This document shows positions 1-9,595 of a DNA stretch of 64,000 nt, piece after piece. Below the pieces are notes generated by a model. The model did not search any database, was not told the DNA's origin, and worked only from the letters and a program-made list of their open reading frames with translations. A program made the position numbers and the translations under genes. Positions within the stretch are counted from its first letter, which is position 1, and each line of letters begins with the position of its first letter. This DNA is from Keguizhuia sedimenti (lineage in GTDB: Bacteria > Pseudomonadota > Gammaproteobacteria > Burkholderiales > Burkholderiaceae_D). The DNA is taken from contig JAUYVH010000008.1 of the NCBI GenBank assembly GCA_030715135.1, forward strand, positions 62,001 through 126,000, written 5' to 3'.

Positions 1-1
1 C

Positions 2-1012
2 ATGATTTTTAGCAGGATTGCCTTGTCCGCCACTTCTTTTCACGCTACAGCTAGCGCCATTACAGAACCCATAGCCGCCGACATGGATGCGGTAAATCTG
101 GTCATACGCCAGCAGTTGCATTCCGATGTTCCCCTGATCAATCAAATCTCCCACTATATTATTAGCGCGGGCGGTAAGCGGATTCGGCCGACTCTTGCCC
201 TGTTATTGGCAAATGCGCATGGGTACCGTGGCGCCCACCACCATCAGCTCGCGGCCATTGTGGAATTTATTCACACTGCCACGCTTTTGCATGACGACGT
301 GGTGGATGAATCTTCTTTACGACGGGGCCGCGAAACCGCCAACGCATTATTCGGGAATGCCGCATCCGTATTGGTGGGCGACTTCTTGTATTCACGCGCC
401 TTTCAGATGATGGTGTCAATCGGGAATATGCGTGTCATGCAAATTCTGGCAGATGCTACCAATATCATTGCCGAAGGCGAAGTATTACAGTTATTGAACA
501 TGCATGATCCAGACGTGACGGAGTCACGTTACATGCAGGTAATCGAATCAAAAACCGCCAAGCTTTTCGAGGCCGCGGCCGAACTGGGTGCCTTGATCGC
601 GGGAGCAGAAGAATCAGCCGTCCATTCAGCAGCAAAATATGGGCAGAATTTAGGTACTGCATTCCAACTAGTGGACGACGTACTCGATTATTCAGGAAAT
701 TCGTCAGAAATCGGCAAAAATGTCGGCGACGATCTAAGGGAAGGCAAACCCACGTTGCCTTTGATTTATCTTATTCAGAACGGAACGCCCGCTCAACGTC
801 AACTAGTCAGATCGTGCATTGAAACAGGCGATGAAAAACATTTCGATGAAATTCTGACAGCCATCCAAGATTCCGGAGCTTTGGATTACACAAAACAAGC
901 CGCGCAACGCGCAGCCACACAAGCTGAGGCCGCAATTTCAAGTCTGCCGGATACAAAATTCAAAGATTCTTTGTTACAATTATGTGCTTTCGCAGTCGAC
1001 CGCAATCACTAA
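2..1012 (+). CDS. ispB: Polyprenyl (octaprenyl) diphosphate synthase
   Basis: A trans-isoprenyl diphosphate synthase that extends farnesyl diphosphate with IPP units to make the ubiquinone side chain. Both Asp-rich Mg-binding motifs are present, DDVVD at residues 98–102 (followed by the RRG basic motif) and DDVLD at 225–229, with GKR at 58–60 for IPP binding. The ORF gives 336 aa against about 323 for E. coli IspB. The first ATG lies at the window edge, so the start is uncertain; an internal ATG at 83 (MDAVNLVIRQQ) gives a 309-aa protein that begins where the family usually does. It is followed by tRNA-Pro. The octaprenyl product length is inferred from the lineage. It pairs functionally with coq7 at the other end of the window. 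Confidence 0.95.
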   Translation: MIFSRIALSATSFHATASAITEPIAADMDAVNLVIRQQLHSDVPLINQISHYIISAGGKRIRPTLALLLANAHGYRGAHHHQLAAIVEFIHTATLLHDDVVDESSLRRGRETANALFGNAASVLVGDFLYSRAFQMMVSIGNMRVMQILADATNIIAEGEVLQLLNMHDPDVTESRYMQVIESKTAKLFEAAAELGALIAGAEESAVHSAAKYGQNLGTAFQLVDDVLDYSGNSSEIGKNVGDDLREGKPTLPLIYLIQNGTPAQRQLVRSCIETGDEKHFDEILTAIQDSGALDYTKQAAQRAATQAEAAISSLPDTKFKDSLLQLCAFAVDRNH

Positions 1013-1047
1013 GTTTTCGCTTAATGGTCTGCAGGTAAAACTTGCTT

Positions 1048-1124
1048 CGGGGTGTAGCTTAGCCTGGTAGAGCGCTACGTTCGGGACGTAGAGGCCGGAG
1101 GTTCGAATCCTCTCACCCCGACCA
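1048..1124 (+). tRNA. tRNA-Pro (anticodon CGG)
   Basis: A 77-nt cloverleaf with encoded CCA. The acceptor stem CGGGGTG (1048–1054) pairs with CACCCCG before the discriminator A1121 and CCA 1122–1124. The D-arm reads AGCCTGGTAGAGC, the anticodon stem CTACG/CGTAG encloses the loop TTCGGGA with anticodon CGG at 1082–1084, and the T-loop reads GTTCGAATC. It reads proline codon CCG. It lies just downstream of ispB on the same strand. Confidence 0.97.
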
Positions 1125-1177
1125 CAGTTATCCAATCCATAATTCTTCAGCCCGCCATCCCCAACTTCCAACTTGAA

Positions 1178-1213
1178 GCTTTGTTCTTTTAGTTGGCAAA
1201 AATAGAACAAAGC
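1178..1213. repeat. 10-bp inverted repeat in the tRNA-Pro/pilB gap
   Basis: GCTTTGTTCT (1178–1187) and AGAACAAAGC (1204–1213) are perfect reverse complements around a 16-base spacer. Neither strand has a T-run directly after the stem, so this is not a textbook terminator. It may help end tRNA transcription or be an operator for pilB. Apart from it, 1125–1359 shows no gene I can support. Confidence 0.4.
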
Positions 1214-1359
1214 CAAGGGCTTGTTCTCAAATACGACGGTTTTAAGTCATATAACGACATTGGCCTGACGCATAAGTTGCCATTGCTTTACAAAATAGAT
1301 GCCTAAAGGCATTATTTAAAGCGATCAATTAACTTCGAGCACTCTTCGCTTTCGAGTCT

Positions 1360-3096
1360 ATGGCGGCTGTTCTTCCCAATTCGGCATCTGGAATTACCAT
1401 GTCCGGCCTTGCGCGTGCATTGCTCCAGGCAGGGCGAATTTCGGCACAGCAGGCAGAAACATTCAGCAGAAAAGCGACATCCGAAAAATCATCTTTCATC
1501 GATGTCCTGCTTCAAGCAGGAACGATTGACGGACGTACGCTTGCTCAATTTTGCTCGGAGACATTCGGCTATCCATTACTTGATATTTCGGCATTAAGCC
1601 TTCAGACCCTGCCCGAGAAAATCATCGATGGAAAGTTGATGCAAAGTCAACGTGTTGCCGCGCTTGCCAAGCGCGGCAACCGGGTTTCCGTCGCCATTTC
1701 CGACCCGACAAATATTCAGGCACTCGACCAAATCAAGTTCCAGACTGAGCTGAACGTCGAGCCGGTCATTGTCGAGCACGGGCAGTTATTACAGTTGATC
1801 GAGAAACTCAGTCAGAGCGCCGAGCAGAACTTAAATGAGCTGATCGGCGACGATCTCGACAATATCGACTTCGTCGATGAAGATTTGACGACGCAGATGG
1901 ATACCGGCGCGGCGGTCACAGCCGATATTGACGATGCGCCGGTGGTCAAATTCCTGCAGAAAATATTGGTTGATGCAATCAATCTGGGCGCGTCCGATTT
2001 GCATTTCGAGCCATTTGAAAAGTTTTATCGCATTCGATTCCGGGTTGACGGCGTACTTCGCGAAATCGCGCAGCCGCCATTGGCGATCAAGGAAAAGCTG
2101 GCATCTCGTATCAAGGTCATCTCAAAACTGGACATTTCCGAAAAAAGGGTTCCGCAAGACGGCCGCATGAAGCTGGTGATGTCGAAAACGAAATCCATCG
2201 ATTTTCGTGTCAACACATTGCCCACATTGTTCGGCGAAAAAATCGTAATGCGTATTCTGGATGGAAGCCAGGCGCAAATGGGGATTGACGCGCTCGGCTA
2301 CGATCCGGACCAGAAAGAGTTGTTGTTAAACGCTATTCAGCGTCCGTATGGCATGGTGTTGGTGACCGGTCCGACCGGCTCGGGAAAAACCGTTTCGCTA
2401 TACACGTGCTTGAATATCCTGAATAAACCGGGCATCAACATCTCCACCGCAGAAGACCCTGCGGAAATCAATCTTCCTGGTGTCAACCAAGTCAACATTA
2501 ACGACCGCGCAGGATTAACTTTTCCCGTGGCGCTGAAAGCCTTTCTGCGTCAGGATCCAGACATCATCATGGTTGGCGAGATCCGCGACCTGGAGACAGC
2601 TGATATCGCAATCAAGGCGGCGCAAACGGGACACATGGTGTTTTCGACCTTGCATACGAATGACGCGCCATCGACGCTGACCCGACTGATGAATATGGGA
2701 GTGGCACCTTTCAATATCGCATCTTCGGTCATCATGATTACTGCGCAGCGGCTGGCGCGTCGCCTTTGCACCTGTAAGCAGCCCACCACCATACCGGACG
2801 AAGCTTTGCTCGAAGCCGGATTTACAGAAGAAGAACTGGACGGCACTTGGCTTCCGTATAAACCCGTCGGGTGCGAGCGCTGCAATGGCAGCGGCTACAA
2901 AGGCCGCGTAGGCATTTATCAAATCATGCCGATTACCGAAGCAATCGAAAACATTATCTTAACGCACGGTACGGCACTTGAAATTGAGGCCCAAGCCAAA
3001 CGCGACGGCGTGAAAACCTTGCGTGAGGCGGGACTCGTCAAGGTAAAAATGGGCATGACCAGCCTGGAAGAAATATTAGGCTGCACAAACGAATAA
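1360..3096 (+). CDS. pilB: Type IV pilus extension ATPase PilB
   Basis: The cytoplasmic hexameric motor that drives pilin polymerisation. The 578-aa protein has an N-terminal MshEN-type domain (about 15–150), then a GspE/PulE ATPase core with Walker A GPTGSGKT at 337–344, Walker B DIIMVGEIRD around 401–410 and the AIRAAQTGH-like His box near 418–425. A tetracysteine zinc site is formed by C470/C472 and C505/C508. Length matches the family (about 566 aa). The start is not settled: ATG at 1360 lacks a clear Shine-Dalgarno, and ATG at 1399 (MSGLARALL) also fits homologues. It is first in pilB-pilC-pilD; no pilin gene is in the window. Confidence 0.96.
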   Translation: MAAVLPNSASGITMSGLARALLQAGRISAQQAETFSRKATSEKSSFIDVLLQAGTIDGRTLAQFCSETFGYPLLDISALSLQTLPEKIIDGKLMQSQRVAALAKRGNRVSVAISDPTNIQALDQIKFQTELNVEPVIVEHGQLLQLIEKLSQSAEQNLNELIGDDLDNIDFVDEDLTTQMDTGAAVTADIDDAPVVKFLQKILVDAINLGASDLHFEPFEKFYRIRFRVDGVLREIAQPPLAIKEKLASRIKVISKLDISEKRVPQDGRMKLVMSKTKSIDFRVNTLPTLFGEKIVMRILDGSQAQMGIDALGYDPDQKELLLNAIQRPYGMVLVTGPTGSGKTVSLYTCLNILNKPGINISTAEDPAEINLPGVNQVNINDRAGLTFPVALKAFLRQDPDIIMVGEIRDLETADIAIKAAQTGHMVFSTLHTNDAPSTLTRLMNMGVAPFNIASSVIMITAQRLARRLCTCKQPTTIPDEALLEAGFTEEELDGTWLPYKPVGCERCNGSGYKGRVGIYQIMPITEAIENIILTHGTALEIEAQAKRDGVKTLREAGLVKVKMGMTSLEEILGCTNE

Positions 3097-3111
3097 TTAG
3101 GGGAGATCGTC

Positions 3112-4332
3112 ATGGCAACAGCAAGCGGCGCACGCCACGCAACGGAGGCAATTTTCACCTGGGAAGGCAAGGACAAGGCTGGAAAGGTAGTTAAAGGAGA
3201 ATTGCGCGCCAACGGTGAAGCATCGGTGAATGTCACGCTAAGGCGCCAAGGGATTCTTGTCACCAAGGTCAAGAAAAAGAACCTGCGCAGCACCAAGAAA
3301 ATCAGCGAAAAGGACATAGCGCTTTTTACACGCCAACTGGCCACGATGATGAAAGCCGGCGTACCCTTGCTGCAGTCCTTTGATATCGTCTCAAAAGGTC
3401 ATTCCAATCCCTCCGTGGCCAAATTGATTCAAGATATCCGCTCCGACGTGGAAACCGGAACCAGCCTGAACCAGGCTTTCCGAAAATTCCCCCTGTATTT
3501 CGATGCCCTGTTCTGCAATCTTGTTGCAGCGGGCGAACAGGCGGGTATTCTTGAAGACCTGTTGGCGCGTTTGGCAACCTATAAGGAAAAAACCCTTGCA
3601 ATCAAGGGAAAGATCAAATCGGCATTGTTCTATCCGGTTTCGATTCTTGCCGTTGCTTTTGTCGTGACGTCCGTCATCATGATCTGGGTCGTGCCGGCAT
3701 TCAAGGAAGTGTTTACCAGCTTCGGCGCGGACTTGCCTGCGCCCACACTGTTTGTCATGGCACTTTCGGACTTCTTTGTCGCGTATTGGTATGTGATTTT
3801 CGGCAGCGTGTTTGGCGGCCTGTATTTCTTCTTTCAATCGTGGAAGCGCTCGGTCAACATGCAGCGGGCCATGGATCGTCTGCTGCTCAAGGTGCCTATC
3901 TTTGGGGAAGTTGTTCGCAAGGCTACCATTGCGCGCTGGACAAGAACTCTCGCGACCATGTTCGCTGCCGGCGTACCCTTGGTCGAATCGCTTGATTCCG
4001 TGGGCGGAGCCTCCGGCAATGCAGTCTATAACGATGCCACCAAGCACATACAAACAGAGGTCAGCACCGGCACCAGCCTGACCAATGCCATGCAGAATGC
4101 CAATGTTTTTCCCAATATGGTGATACAGATGGTTTCCATTGGTGAAGAATCCGGCGCATTGGACCAGATGCTGGGGAAAGTTGCTGATTTTTATGAGGCT
4201 GAAGTGGACGAAGCGGTTGAGTCCCTGTCCAGCCTGATGGAACCATTCATCATGGTGATTCTCGGTGTGCTGATCGGCGGCCTGGTAGTTGCAATGTATC
4301 TGCCGATTTTCAAGCTGGGCGCGGTTGTCTGA
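3112..4332 (+). CDS. pilC: Type IV pilus inner-membrane platform protein PilC
   Basis: The inner-membrane platform that couples PilB/PilT motors to pilin insertion. At 406 aa it matches the usual length. Two T2SSF (GspF) repeats are visible at about 70–193 and 273–395, with membrane segments near 172–195, 222–243 and 378–400; conserved GEQAG and GEESG motifs mark the two repeats. A good Shine-Dalgarno (GGGGAGA) precedes the ATG at 3112. Its stop overlaps the pilD start by one base (TGATG), implying translational coupling. The 15-base gap from pilB supports one operon. Confidence 0.96.
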   Translation: MATASGARHATEAIFTWEGKDKAGKVVKGELRANGEASVNVTLRRQGILVTKVKKKNLRSTKKISEKDIALFTRQLATMMKAGVPLLQSFDIVSKGHSNPSVAKLIQDIRSDVETGTSLNQAFRKFPLYFDALFCNLVAAGEQAGILEDLLARLATYKEKTLAIKGKIKSALFYPVSILAVAFVVTSVIMIWVVPAFKEVFTSFGADLPAPTLFVMALSDFFVAYWYVIFGSVFGGLYFFFQSWKRSVNMQRAMDRLLLKVPIFGEVVRKATIARWTRTLATMFAAGVPLVESLDSVGGASGNAVYNDATKHIQTEVSTGTSLTNAMQNANVFPNMVIQMVSIGEESGALDQMLGKVADFYEAEVDEAVESLSSLMEPFIMVILGVLIGGLVVAMYLPIFKLGAVV

Positions 4333-5198
4333 TGGACTTGCCGTTTCTATTTGCTTCTTCCGGCAGTGTCCTTGCCACTGCAGTCGCTGCCATTTTTGGA
4401 CTATTGATCGGCAGTTTCCTGAATGTGGTGATTTATCGGCTTCCCAAAATGATGCAGCGGGAAGCCGAGAACTATATTGCGTATGAGAGTGACCGCCCGG
4501 TACCGCATACCGATCGCTACAATCTTACTATCCCACGTTCATGTTGCCCGCACTGTGGACATAAAATTACGGCTCTGGAAAATATTCCTGTTATCAGCTA
4601 TATCGCCCTGCGTGGAAAATGCATTGCGTGCAAGGCACCGATTTCGATTCGCTACCCGCTTGTTGAATTACTGACAGGAGCATTATCGGCATTGCTGGTG
4701 TGGCGCTATGGCAGCGGCTTGCTGGGATTATCGGCCATGCTGTTTACGTATTTTCTCATTGCCATGACTTTCATTGACGCGGATACACAGTTATTACCGG
4801 ACGATTTAACCTATCCCTTGTTGTGGTGCGGATTACTGGTCAATTTAAACGGCACCTTCGTTCCACTGCAGGATGCCGTACTCGGAGCCGCCGCAGGGTA
4901 TGTTTCACTCTGGGCGGTGTACTGGCTGTTTAAGCTGACGACCGGAAAAGAGGGCATGGGCTATGGGGATTTCAAGTTGCTGGCAGCGCTGGGAGCATGG
5001 CTTGGATGGACCATGCTGCCGATCATCGTCTTGCTGTCTTCGCTGGTTGGAGCCGTCGTTGGCATCGGTCTTATCGTACTGACCAAGCACGGACGGGACA
5101 ATCCCATTCCCTTCGGCCCCTATCTTGCCGCCGCTGGCCTGATCGCTTTGCTATATGGCAAGTCGATACTTCAGCTCTATTTCGGCTATGCAGTCTGA
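4332..5198 (+). CDS. pilD: Prepilin peptidase / N-methyltransferase PilD
   Basis: An A24-family bifunctional membrane aspartyl protease that cuts the prepilin leader and N-methylates the new Phe1. The cytoplasmic loop carries the zinc tetracysteine C72xxC75 and C97xxC100. The catalytic aspartates are in [12 protein letters not shown] (D149) and the GxGD motif GMGYGDFK (D213). Several hydrophobic segments follow. At 288 aa the length is normal. It is coupled to pilC by a one-base overlap and is followed at once by coaE, a conserved arrangement in beta- and gammaproteobacteria. Confidence 0.96.
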   Translation: MDLPFLFASSGSVLATAVAAIFGLLIGSFLNVVIYRLPKMMQREAENYIAYESDRPVPHTDRYNLTIPRSCCPHCGHKITALENIPVISYIALRGKCIACKAPISIRYPLVELLTGALSALLVWRYGSGLLGLSAMLFTYFLIAMTFIDADTQLLPDDLTYPLLWCGLLVNLNGTFVPLQDAVLGAAAGYVSLWAVYWLFKLTTGKEGMGYGDFKLLAALGAWLGWTMLPIIVLLSSLVGAVVGIGLIVLTKHGRDNPIPFGPYLAAAGLIALLYGKSILQLYFGYAV

Positions 5199-5202
5199 AA
5201 AC

Positions 5203-5826
5203 ATGCCTGCAACCGCGGGAAGCAAGCGTTTCACCGTTGGCCTGACTGGCGGAATTGGAAGCGGGAAAAGCTTTGTCGCCGACATGTTCGGTGCGCGTGG
5301 CGCGAGCATTATCGATACGGACATTCTTGCACACCAGCTGACGGCACCGCAAGGAAAAGCCATTCCCGCGATTGTGCAGCAATTCGGAAGCGAATTCCTT
5401 ACGCCTGAAGGCGCAATGAACAGATCCAAGATGCGAGAACACGTCTTTGCCAATCCCGCCGCAAAGAAAAAACTTGAAGCCATTCTGCATCCGTTGATCC
5501 GTGAATGCGCGGAAGAGGCGGCCAAGCAGGCGAGTGGAAGTTATCCGATTTTCGTCGTTCCCCTACTAGTAGAATCGGGCACATGGAAAGAGCGAGTATC
5601 GCGCGTTCTGGTGGTGGATTGCCCGGAAGAACTGCAAATCAGACGTGTCATGCAGCGAAATCGTTTCTCGGAACAGCAGGTCCGGTCGATCATGGCAATG
5701 CAGGCCACTCGGGAGGCTCGCTTGGCTGCTGCTGATGATGTGATTGTGAACGATGCCGACATTGCAGCGCTTGCACCGCAGGTTGACCGGCTGCACGCCT
5801 TGTATCTGAGCTTTGCCGAAAAATAA
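5203..5826 (+). CDS. coaE: Dephospho-CoA kinase
   Basis: Phosphorylates the ribose 3'-OH of dephospho-CoA, the last step of coenzyme A synthesis, in the cytoplasm. The P-loop GGIGSGKS is at residues 16–23, followed by the [10 protein letters not shown] substrate segment and the LID-region R-rich helix ([12 protein letters not shown]). I chose the ATG at 5203 because it gives 207 aa, as in E. coli (206 aa), and follows the pilD stop; ATGs at 5188 and 5155 would overlap pilD. No start has a strong Shine-Dalgarno, so expression may depend on read-through from pilD. Confidence 0.94.
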   Translation: MPATAGSKRFTVGLTGGIGSGKSFVADMFGARGASIIDTDILAHQLTAPQGKAIPAIVQQFGSEFLTPEGAMNRSKMREHVFANPAAKKKLEAILHPLIRECAEEAAKQASGSYPIFVVPLLVESGTWKERVSRVLVVDCPEELQIRRVMQRNRFSEQQVRSIMAMQATREARLAAADDVIVNDADIAALAPQVDRLHALYLSFAEK

Positions 5827-5915
5827 TCGAATGCCTTTATGCATTTGTAATTTCCAGCCGCTTGGTTCACAATCACACTGATATTTTTTCAGCTCAACTT
5901 TTTGAGGATTGAACC

Positions 5916-6671
5916 TTGATCGTCTACGAATACCCTTTCAACGAGCGTATTCGCACATTGTTGCGGCTGGAAGACCTGTACGAGAAATTCAGCTATTTCC
6001 TGCAGCAGGAACATCCGCTCGAGCATCACGTCGCCCTGGCGACGATTTTCGAGATGCTGGAAGTTACCAGCCGTGCCGACCTGAAATCGGACTTGCTGCA
6101 AGAGCTCGAAAGGCAGCGCCAGACGCTGCTTGGCTTCAAAGCCAATCCGAACGTTCAGCCTGAGCGCCTCAATGCCGTATTATCCGAACTGGATAGAATC
6201 AGCACAAGCCTGGTCGCATCGCAGGGGAAAACCGGCCAGCATCTGCGGGAAAATGAATGGCTGATGAGCGTTCGCGGCCGCACTATCATTCCCGGAGGCG
6301 CATGCGAGTTCGATCTGCCATCCTATTATGCCTGGCAACATTTACCTGCCAGGCAAAGAGCAAGCGATATCGCGAAATGGTTCGAACCGCTGATTCCACT
6401 GTTTGAAGCGATTAACATCATTTTGCGGCTTTTACGCGAATCCGGCCGTCCCGCAAATATGACTGCACCAGCAGGAAGCTATCAACAGATGCTCCAGGGA
6501 AAGGTATATCAGATGGTACGCTTGAGCATTGACGAAAGCCTGGGCGCAATTCCTGAAATCTCGGCCAACAAGTACATGCTGTGGATACGCTTTACAATGC
6601 ATGACGGTGATCACAAACCGAAAGCATTCGAGCGCGACGTACCGTTTGAACTGGCCTTGTGTAATTTTTAG
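5916..6671 (+). CDS. zapD: Cell division protein ZapD (TTG start)
   Basis: A cytoplasmic FtsZ-binding protein that cross-links FtsZ protofilaments at the Z-ring. The 251-aa sequence matches the ZapD (DUF1342/YacF) family: the N-terminal [17 protein letters not shown] signature, an alpha-helical first half and the conserved [11 protein letters not shown] and YYAWQHLP segments. The start is TTG at 5916, backed by a GAGG Shine-Dalgarno at 5904–5907 with normal spacing. The coaE-zapD-yacG order is the E. coli one. It is a divisome gene outside the dcw cluster. Confidence 0.95.
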   Translation: MIVYEYPFNERIRTLLRLEDLYEKFSYFLQQEHPLEHHVALATIFEMLEVTSRADLKSDLLQELERQRQTLLGFKANPNVQPERLNAVLSELDRISTSLVASQGKTGQHLRENEWLMSVRGRTIIPGGACEFDLPSYYAWQHLPARQRASDIAKWFEPLIPLFEAINIILRLLRESGRPANMTAPAGSYQQMLQGKVYQMVRLSIDESLGAIPEISANKYMLWIRFTMHDGDHKPKAFERDVPFELALCNF

Positions 6672-6679
6672 ACCGAATT

Positions 6680-6868
6680 ATGGCAACATTTGTCGAGTGT
6701 CCGACCTGCGGAAAGAAAGTGGAATGGTCGGAGAAAAACCAGTACCGTCCCTTTTGTTCGCTGCGTTGCAAACAAATCGATTTGGGTGCATGGGCTGAAG
6801 AAAAATACGTGATCCCGAGCACCAATCCCACTGACGATACCGAATCAGAGGATCCGCCTCAGCATTGA
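6680..6868 (+). CDS. yacG: DNA gyrase inhibitor / zinc protein YacG
   Basis: A 62-aa zinc-finger protein. In E. coli YacG binds GyrB and inhibits gyrase supercoiling. The four-cysteine site is plain: C7xxC10 (CPTC) and C26xxxC30 (CSLRC), followed by the conserved [13 protein letters not shown] segment. The acidic C-terminal tail is typical. It lies 8 bases after zapD. Its last 10 bases overlap the end of the convergent Nudix gene. Confidence 0.94.
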   Translation: MATFVECPTCGKKVEWSEKNQYRPFCSLRCKQIDLGAWAEEKYVIPSTNPTDDTESEDPPQH

Positions 6869-7296
6869 CCTTGTCTAAATGCTGGGCTGTTCCCGGCAAT
6901 GCGCACATCTTCCAGCCAATGAATCAGGGGGATGGTCGCAGGCAGCAGGGGTTCTAATTTTACGGCGCCTTGCCACGCAAATGCCTGCCCCTCCAGGGAT
7001 TGCGGTTGTCCTTCCCAGTGGCGGCACAAATAGAAATGCAGGCGCACATGCGCATGTGGATAGACATATTCGACGCAGCACCAGGGAGCAGCCGATACGA
7101 TCGTGACGCCAAGTTCTTCGACGAATTCGCGTTTCAGCGCATCGACAATCGGCTCGCCCGGCTCCACCTTTCCGCCCGGGAATTCCCAGTAACCTGCATA
7201 GGGCTTCCCCTCGGGACGCTGCGCCAGCAATACATTGCCATTAGGTTCAATCAGAATACCCACTGCGACGTCGATTGGTGACGATAAGCCCTGCAT
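6859..7296 (-). CDS. mutT: MutT-like Nudix hydrolase (probable 8-oxo-dGTP diphosphatase)
   Basis: A small Nudix hydrolase that probably sanitises oxidised nucleotides such as 8-oxo-dGTP. The complete Nudix box fits Gx5Ex7REUxEExGU, from G42 to V64, with E48, R56-E57 and E60-E61 as metal and catalytic residues. The frame stays open to 7422, but I chose the ATG at 7296 ([15 protein letters not shown]): it gives 145 aa, near MutT size, and starts 4 bases after the stop of the upstream ATPase gene. There is no fused ThiE-like C-terminal domain. The exact substrate is inferred from the family. Confidence 0.9.
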   Translation of the reverse strand: MQGLSSPIDVAVGILIEPNGNVLLAQRPEGKPYAGYWEFPGGKVEPGEPIVDALKREFVEELGVTIVSAAPWCCVEYVYPHAHVRLHFYLCRHWEGQPQSLEGQAFAWQGAVKLEPLLPATIPLIHWLEDVRIAGNSPAFRQGQC

Positions 7297-7300
7297 ATAT

Positions 7301-8176
7301 TTAAGATTTTGCCTTGCCGGCATGATCCTTGGCGAATTGCCAGGCAACGCGTCCCGAACGCGATCCGCGTTGCAAGGCCCAGCGCAAGGCCTCGGGCTTG
7401 GACGCCTCGATCTCGTCTTCACTGCAGCCGAAGTAGCGCAACCAGTGCGCTACGATGTCAAGATAGTCGCTTTGCTTGAACGGATAAAACGATACCCACA
7501 ATCCGAAGCGCTCCGAAAGAGAGATTTTCTCCTCGACTGTTTCGCCCGGATGCAAATCCCCATCGTCGCCATGCGTGTATCCGGCGTTGTCCGACATGCG
7601 CTCCGGAATCAGGTGGCGCCGGTTCGAGGTGGCATAGATCAGCACGTTGTCGGATTGCGCAGCTACGCTACCATCCAGTGCCACCTTCAATGCCTTATAT
7701 CCGCCCTCGCCTTCCTCAAACGACAAGTCGTCACAGAAAATAATGAAGCGCTCCGGTCGTCCCGCGACCAGGTCAACAATATCCGCCAAATCCGCCAGAT
7801 CGTTTTTGTCCACTTCAATCAACCGCAAGCCTTGCCCTGCAAACTGATTCAAGCAAGCCTTGATGAGCGAAGATTTGCCCGTGCCGCGCGCGCCGGTCAA
7901 TAGCACATTGTTGGCTGGTTTGCCTTCGACGAATTGTCGCGTATTCTGCTCGATTTGCTGTTTTTGCGGCTCGATGTTATGCAAGTCAGACAACTTGATC
8001 TCGGACCGGTGTATTACCGGCTGCAGATAGCCGTGCCCATCCTTTCCGCTGGCTTTGCGCCACCGGAACGCTGTGGCAGCCGCCCAGTCAGGCGCCACGT
8101 TCGGCAAGGGCAGCAAGGCTTCAAGGCGCGACAGCATCGCTTCTGCGCGTGCCAGGAATTGATCAAGTTGAGTCAT
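7301..8176 (-). CDS. DUF815-family P-loop ATPase
   Basis: A 291-aa AAA-like ATPase of the DUF815 (PF05673) family; no established biochemical role. Walker A is GARGTGKS (95–102) and Walker B FIIFCDDL (144–151), with a sensor-like ATSNRRHL segment and an arginine-rich C-terminal part (QRGSRSGRVAWQF). No membrane segment or signal peptide is visible, so it is probably cytoplasmic. It sits between argJ and the Nudix gene with gaps of 45 and 4 bases, suggesting co-transcription. Family assignment is confident; function is unknown. Confidence 0.88.
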   Translation of the reverse strand: MTQLDQFLARAEAMLSRLEALLPLPNVAPDWAAATAFRWRKASGKDGHGYLQPVIHRSEIKLSDLHNIEPQKQQIEQNTRQFVEGKPANNVLLTGARGTGKSSLIKACLNQFAGQGLRLIEVDKNDLADLADIVDLVAGRPERFIIFCDDLSFEEGEGGYKALKVALDGSVAAQSDNVLIYATSNRRHLIPERMSDNAGYTHGDDGDLHPGETVEEKISLSERFGLWVSFYPFKQSDYLDIVAHWLRYFGCSEDEIEASKPEALRWALQRGSRSGRVAWQFAKDHAGKAKS

Positions 8177-8221
8177 AGCGAAACAAGAGGATGGTTCAAA
8201 TGCATGGCAGGATCGATCCAG

Positions 8222-9460
8222 TTAAGAACGGTAGTCGGCATTGATCGATACGTAGTCATGCGACAGATCACAGGTCCATACCGTTGCGGAAGCCGAGCCG
8301 CGCGCCAGCCTGACGCGAATCGTGATCTCGCTTTGCTTCATGACGCGTTGCCCGTCTTCTTCACGATAATCCGGATTCCGCCCGCCATTCTTGGCAACCC
8401 ATACATCGTCGAGATACAGATTCAGCCTGCTCACATCGAGGTCGTCGACGCCGGCATAGCCGATGGCAGCCAGAATACGGCCCAGGTTAGGATCTGAGGC
8501 AAAGAACGCGGTCTTGACCAGAGGCGAATGTCCGATTGAATAGGCAATTTTGCGGCACTCTTCGATCGTCGCGCCTTCTTCCACCGTGATGGTGATGAAT
8601 TTCGTCGCGCCTTCCCCGTCGCGAACGATCATTTGCGCCAACTCCTGGGACAGACCGATGACCGCTTCGGCCAGCAATTTATATTCAGGGGAATCGATGC
8701 TGTTTACATTCACGTCGACCGCACCGCTGGCAATCAGTATGAAGGAATCATTTGTCGAGGTATCGCCGTCAATGGTGATGCAATTGAACGATTTGTCCGC
8801 TGCCTGTTTGACCAGATGATCGAGAATCGGTTGCGGCACTTTGGCATCGGTTGCAACATAGCCCAGCATGGTCGCCATGTTCGGCTTGATCATGCCAGCT
8901 CCCTTGCTGATGCCGGTAATGCTAACGGTTTTGCCATTGATCGACACGGTACGCGAGGCTGCCTTGGGCTGCGTATCGGTGGTCATGATCGCTTCGGCAG
9001 CGTTGAGCCAATTGTCCGTCTTTAAATCGGCGATTGCCTGCGGCAAACCAGCCTTGACGCGGTCGACCGGTAACGGCTCAAGAATCACACCGGTCGAAAA
9101 CGGCAGTACCTGTTGCTGCGTCAGGCCAAGCAAAGCCGCGAGTGCCGCGCAGGTCTCGTTGGCATTTGCCAACCCCGCTTCGCCTGTCCCGGCATTGGCA
9201 TTTCCGGTATTGATCACCAAGGCGCGGATCGGCGTGCCGGTTTGACGAGCCAGCTCCAGATGTGCCTTGCACACTTGCACCGGCGCGGCGCAGAAACGAT
9301 TGGTCGTGAACACGCCGGCTACTGTCGCGTTATGGTCCAAACGCATTACAAGCAAGTCTTTACGGTTGGTCTTGCGTATGCCGGCTTGCGCATAGCCGAG
9401 TTCCAGGCCAGTGATCGGCTTCAGATTGGAAGCAACAGGTAAGGGAAGATTGACAGCCAT
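8222..9460 (-). CDS. argJ: Bifunctional ornithine acetyltransferase / N-acetylglutamate synthase
   Basis: Transfers the acetyl group from N-acetylornithine to glutamate (the arginine acetyl cycle). In bifunctional forms it also makes N-acetylglutamate from acetyl-CoA. The 412-aa precursor carries the autocleavage motif [14 protein letters not shown]; cleavage is expected before T197, which becomes the nucleophile of the beta chain. Oxyanion-hole residues TG are seen in PFSTGVI (about 121–127). Whether it is mono- or bifunctional cannot be decided from sequence. argC, a partner in the pathway, lies at 59408–60451. Confidence 0.96.
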   Translation of the reverse strand: MAVNLPLPVASNLKPITGLELGYAQAGIRKTNRKDLLVMRLDHNATVAGVFTTNRFCAAPVQVCKAHLELARQTGTPIRALVINTGNANAGTGEAGLANANETCAALAALLGLTQQQVLPFSTGVILEPLPVDRVKAGLPQAIADLKTDNWLNAAEAIMTTDTQPKAASRTVSINGKTVSITGISKGAGMIKPNMATMLGYVATDAKVPQPILDHLVKQAADKSFNCITIDGDTSTNDSFILIASGAVDVNVNSIDSPEYKLLAEAVIGLSQELAQMIVRDGEGATKFITITVEEGATIEECRKIAYSIGHSPLVKTAFFASDPNLGRILAAIGYAGVDDLDVSRLNLYLDDVWVAKNGGRNPDYREEDGQRVMKQSEITIRVRLARGSASATVWTCDLSHDYVSINADYRS

Positions 9461-9532
9461 AAAATTGTCCGATTAAAAGCAAAACCGTACTGCAGAATTC
9501 AGCCGGGTCAGTATTAATAATGATGCCAATTG

Positions 9533-9580
9533 AAAAACGCAGACGGCTTATTCGATATGGCAAATAAGCCGTCTGCGTTT
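9533..9580 (-). terminator. Rho-independent terminator of secA
   Basis: A perfect 18-bp stem (9535–9552 with 9563–9580) around a 10-base loop. Read on the minus strand it ends in a five-U run (complement of 9533–9537), directly after the secA stop at 9596. It also separates secA from argJ. The stem is nearly symmetric, but only the minus strand has the T-run. Confidence 0.9.
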
Positions 9581-9595
9581 GCTTGGAATACCGGC

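Noticed and set aside
7235-7903. 222-codon plus-strand frame across the Nudix and ATPase genes
   Set aside because: It spans two real genes on the other strand and has no motif.
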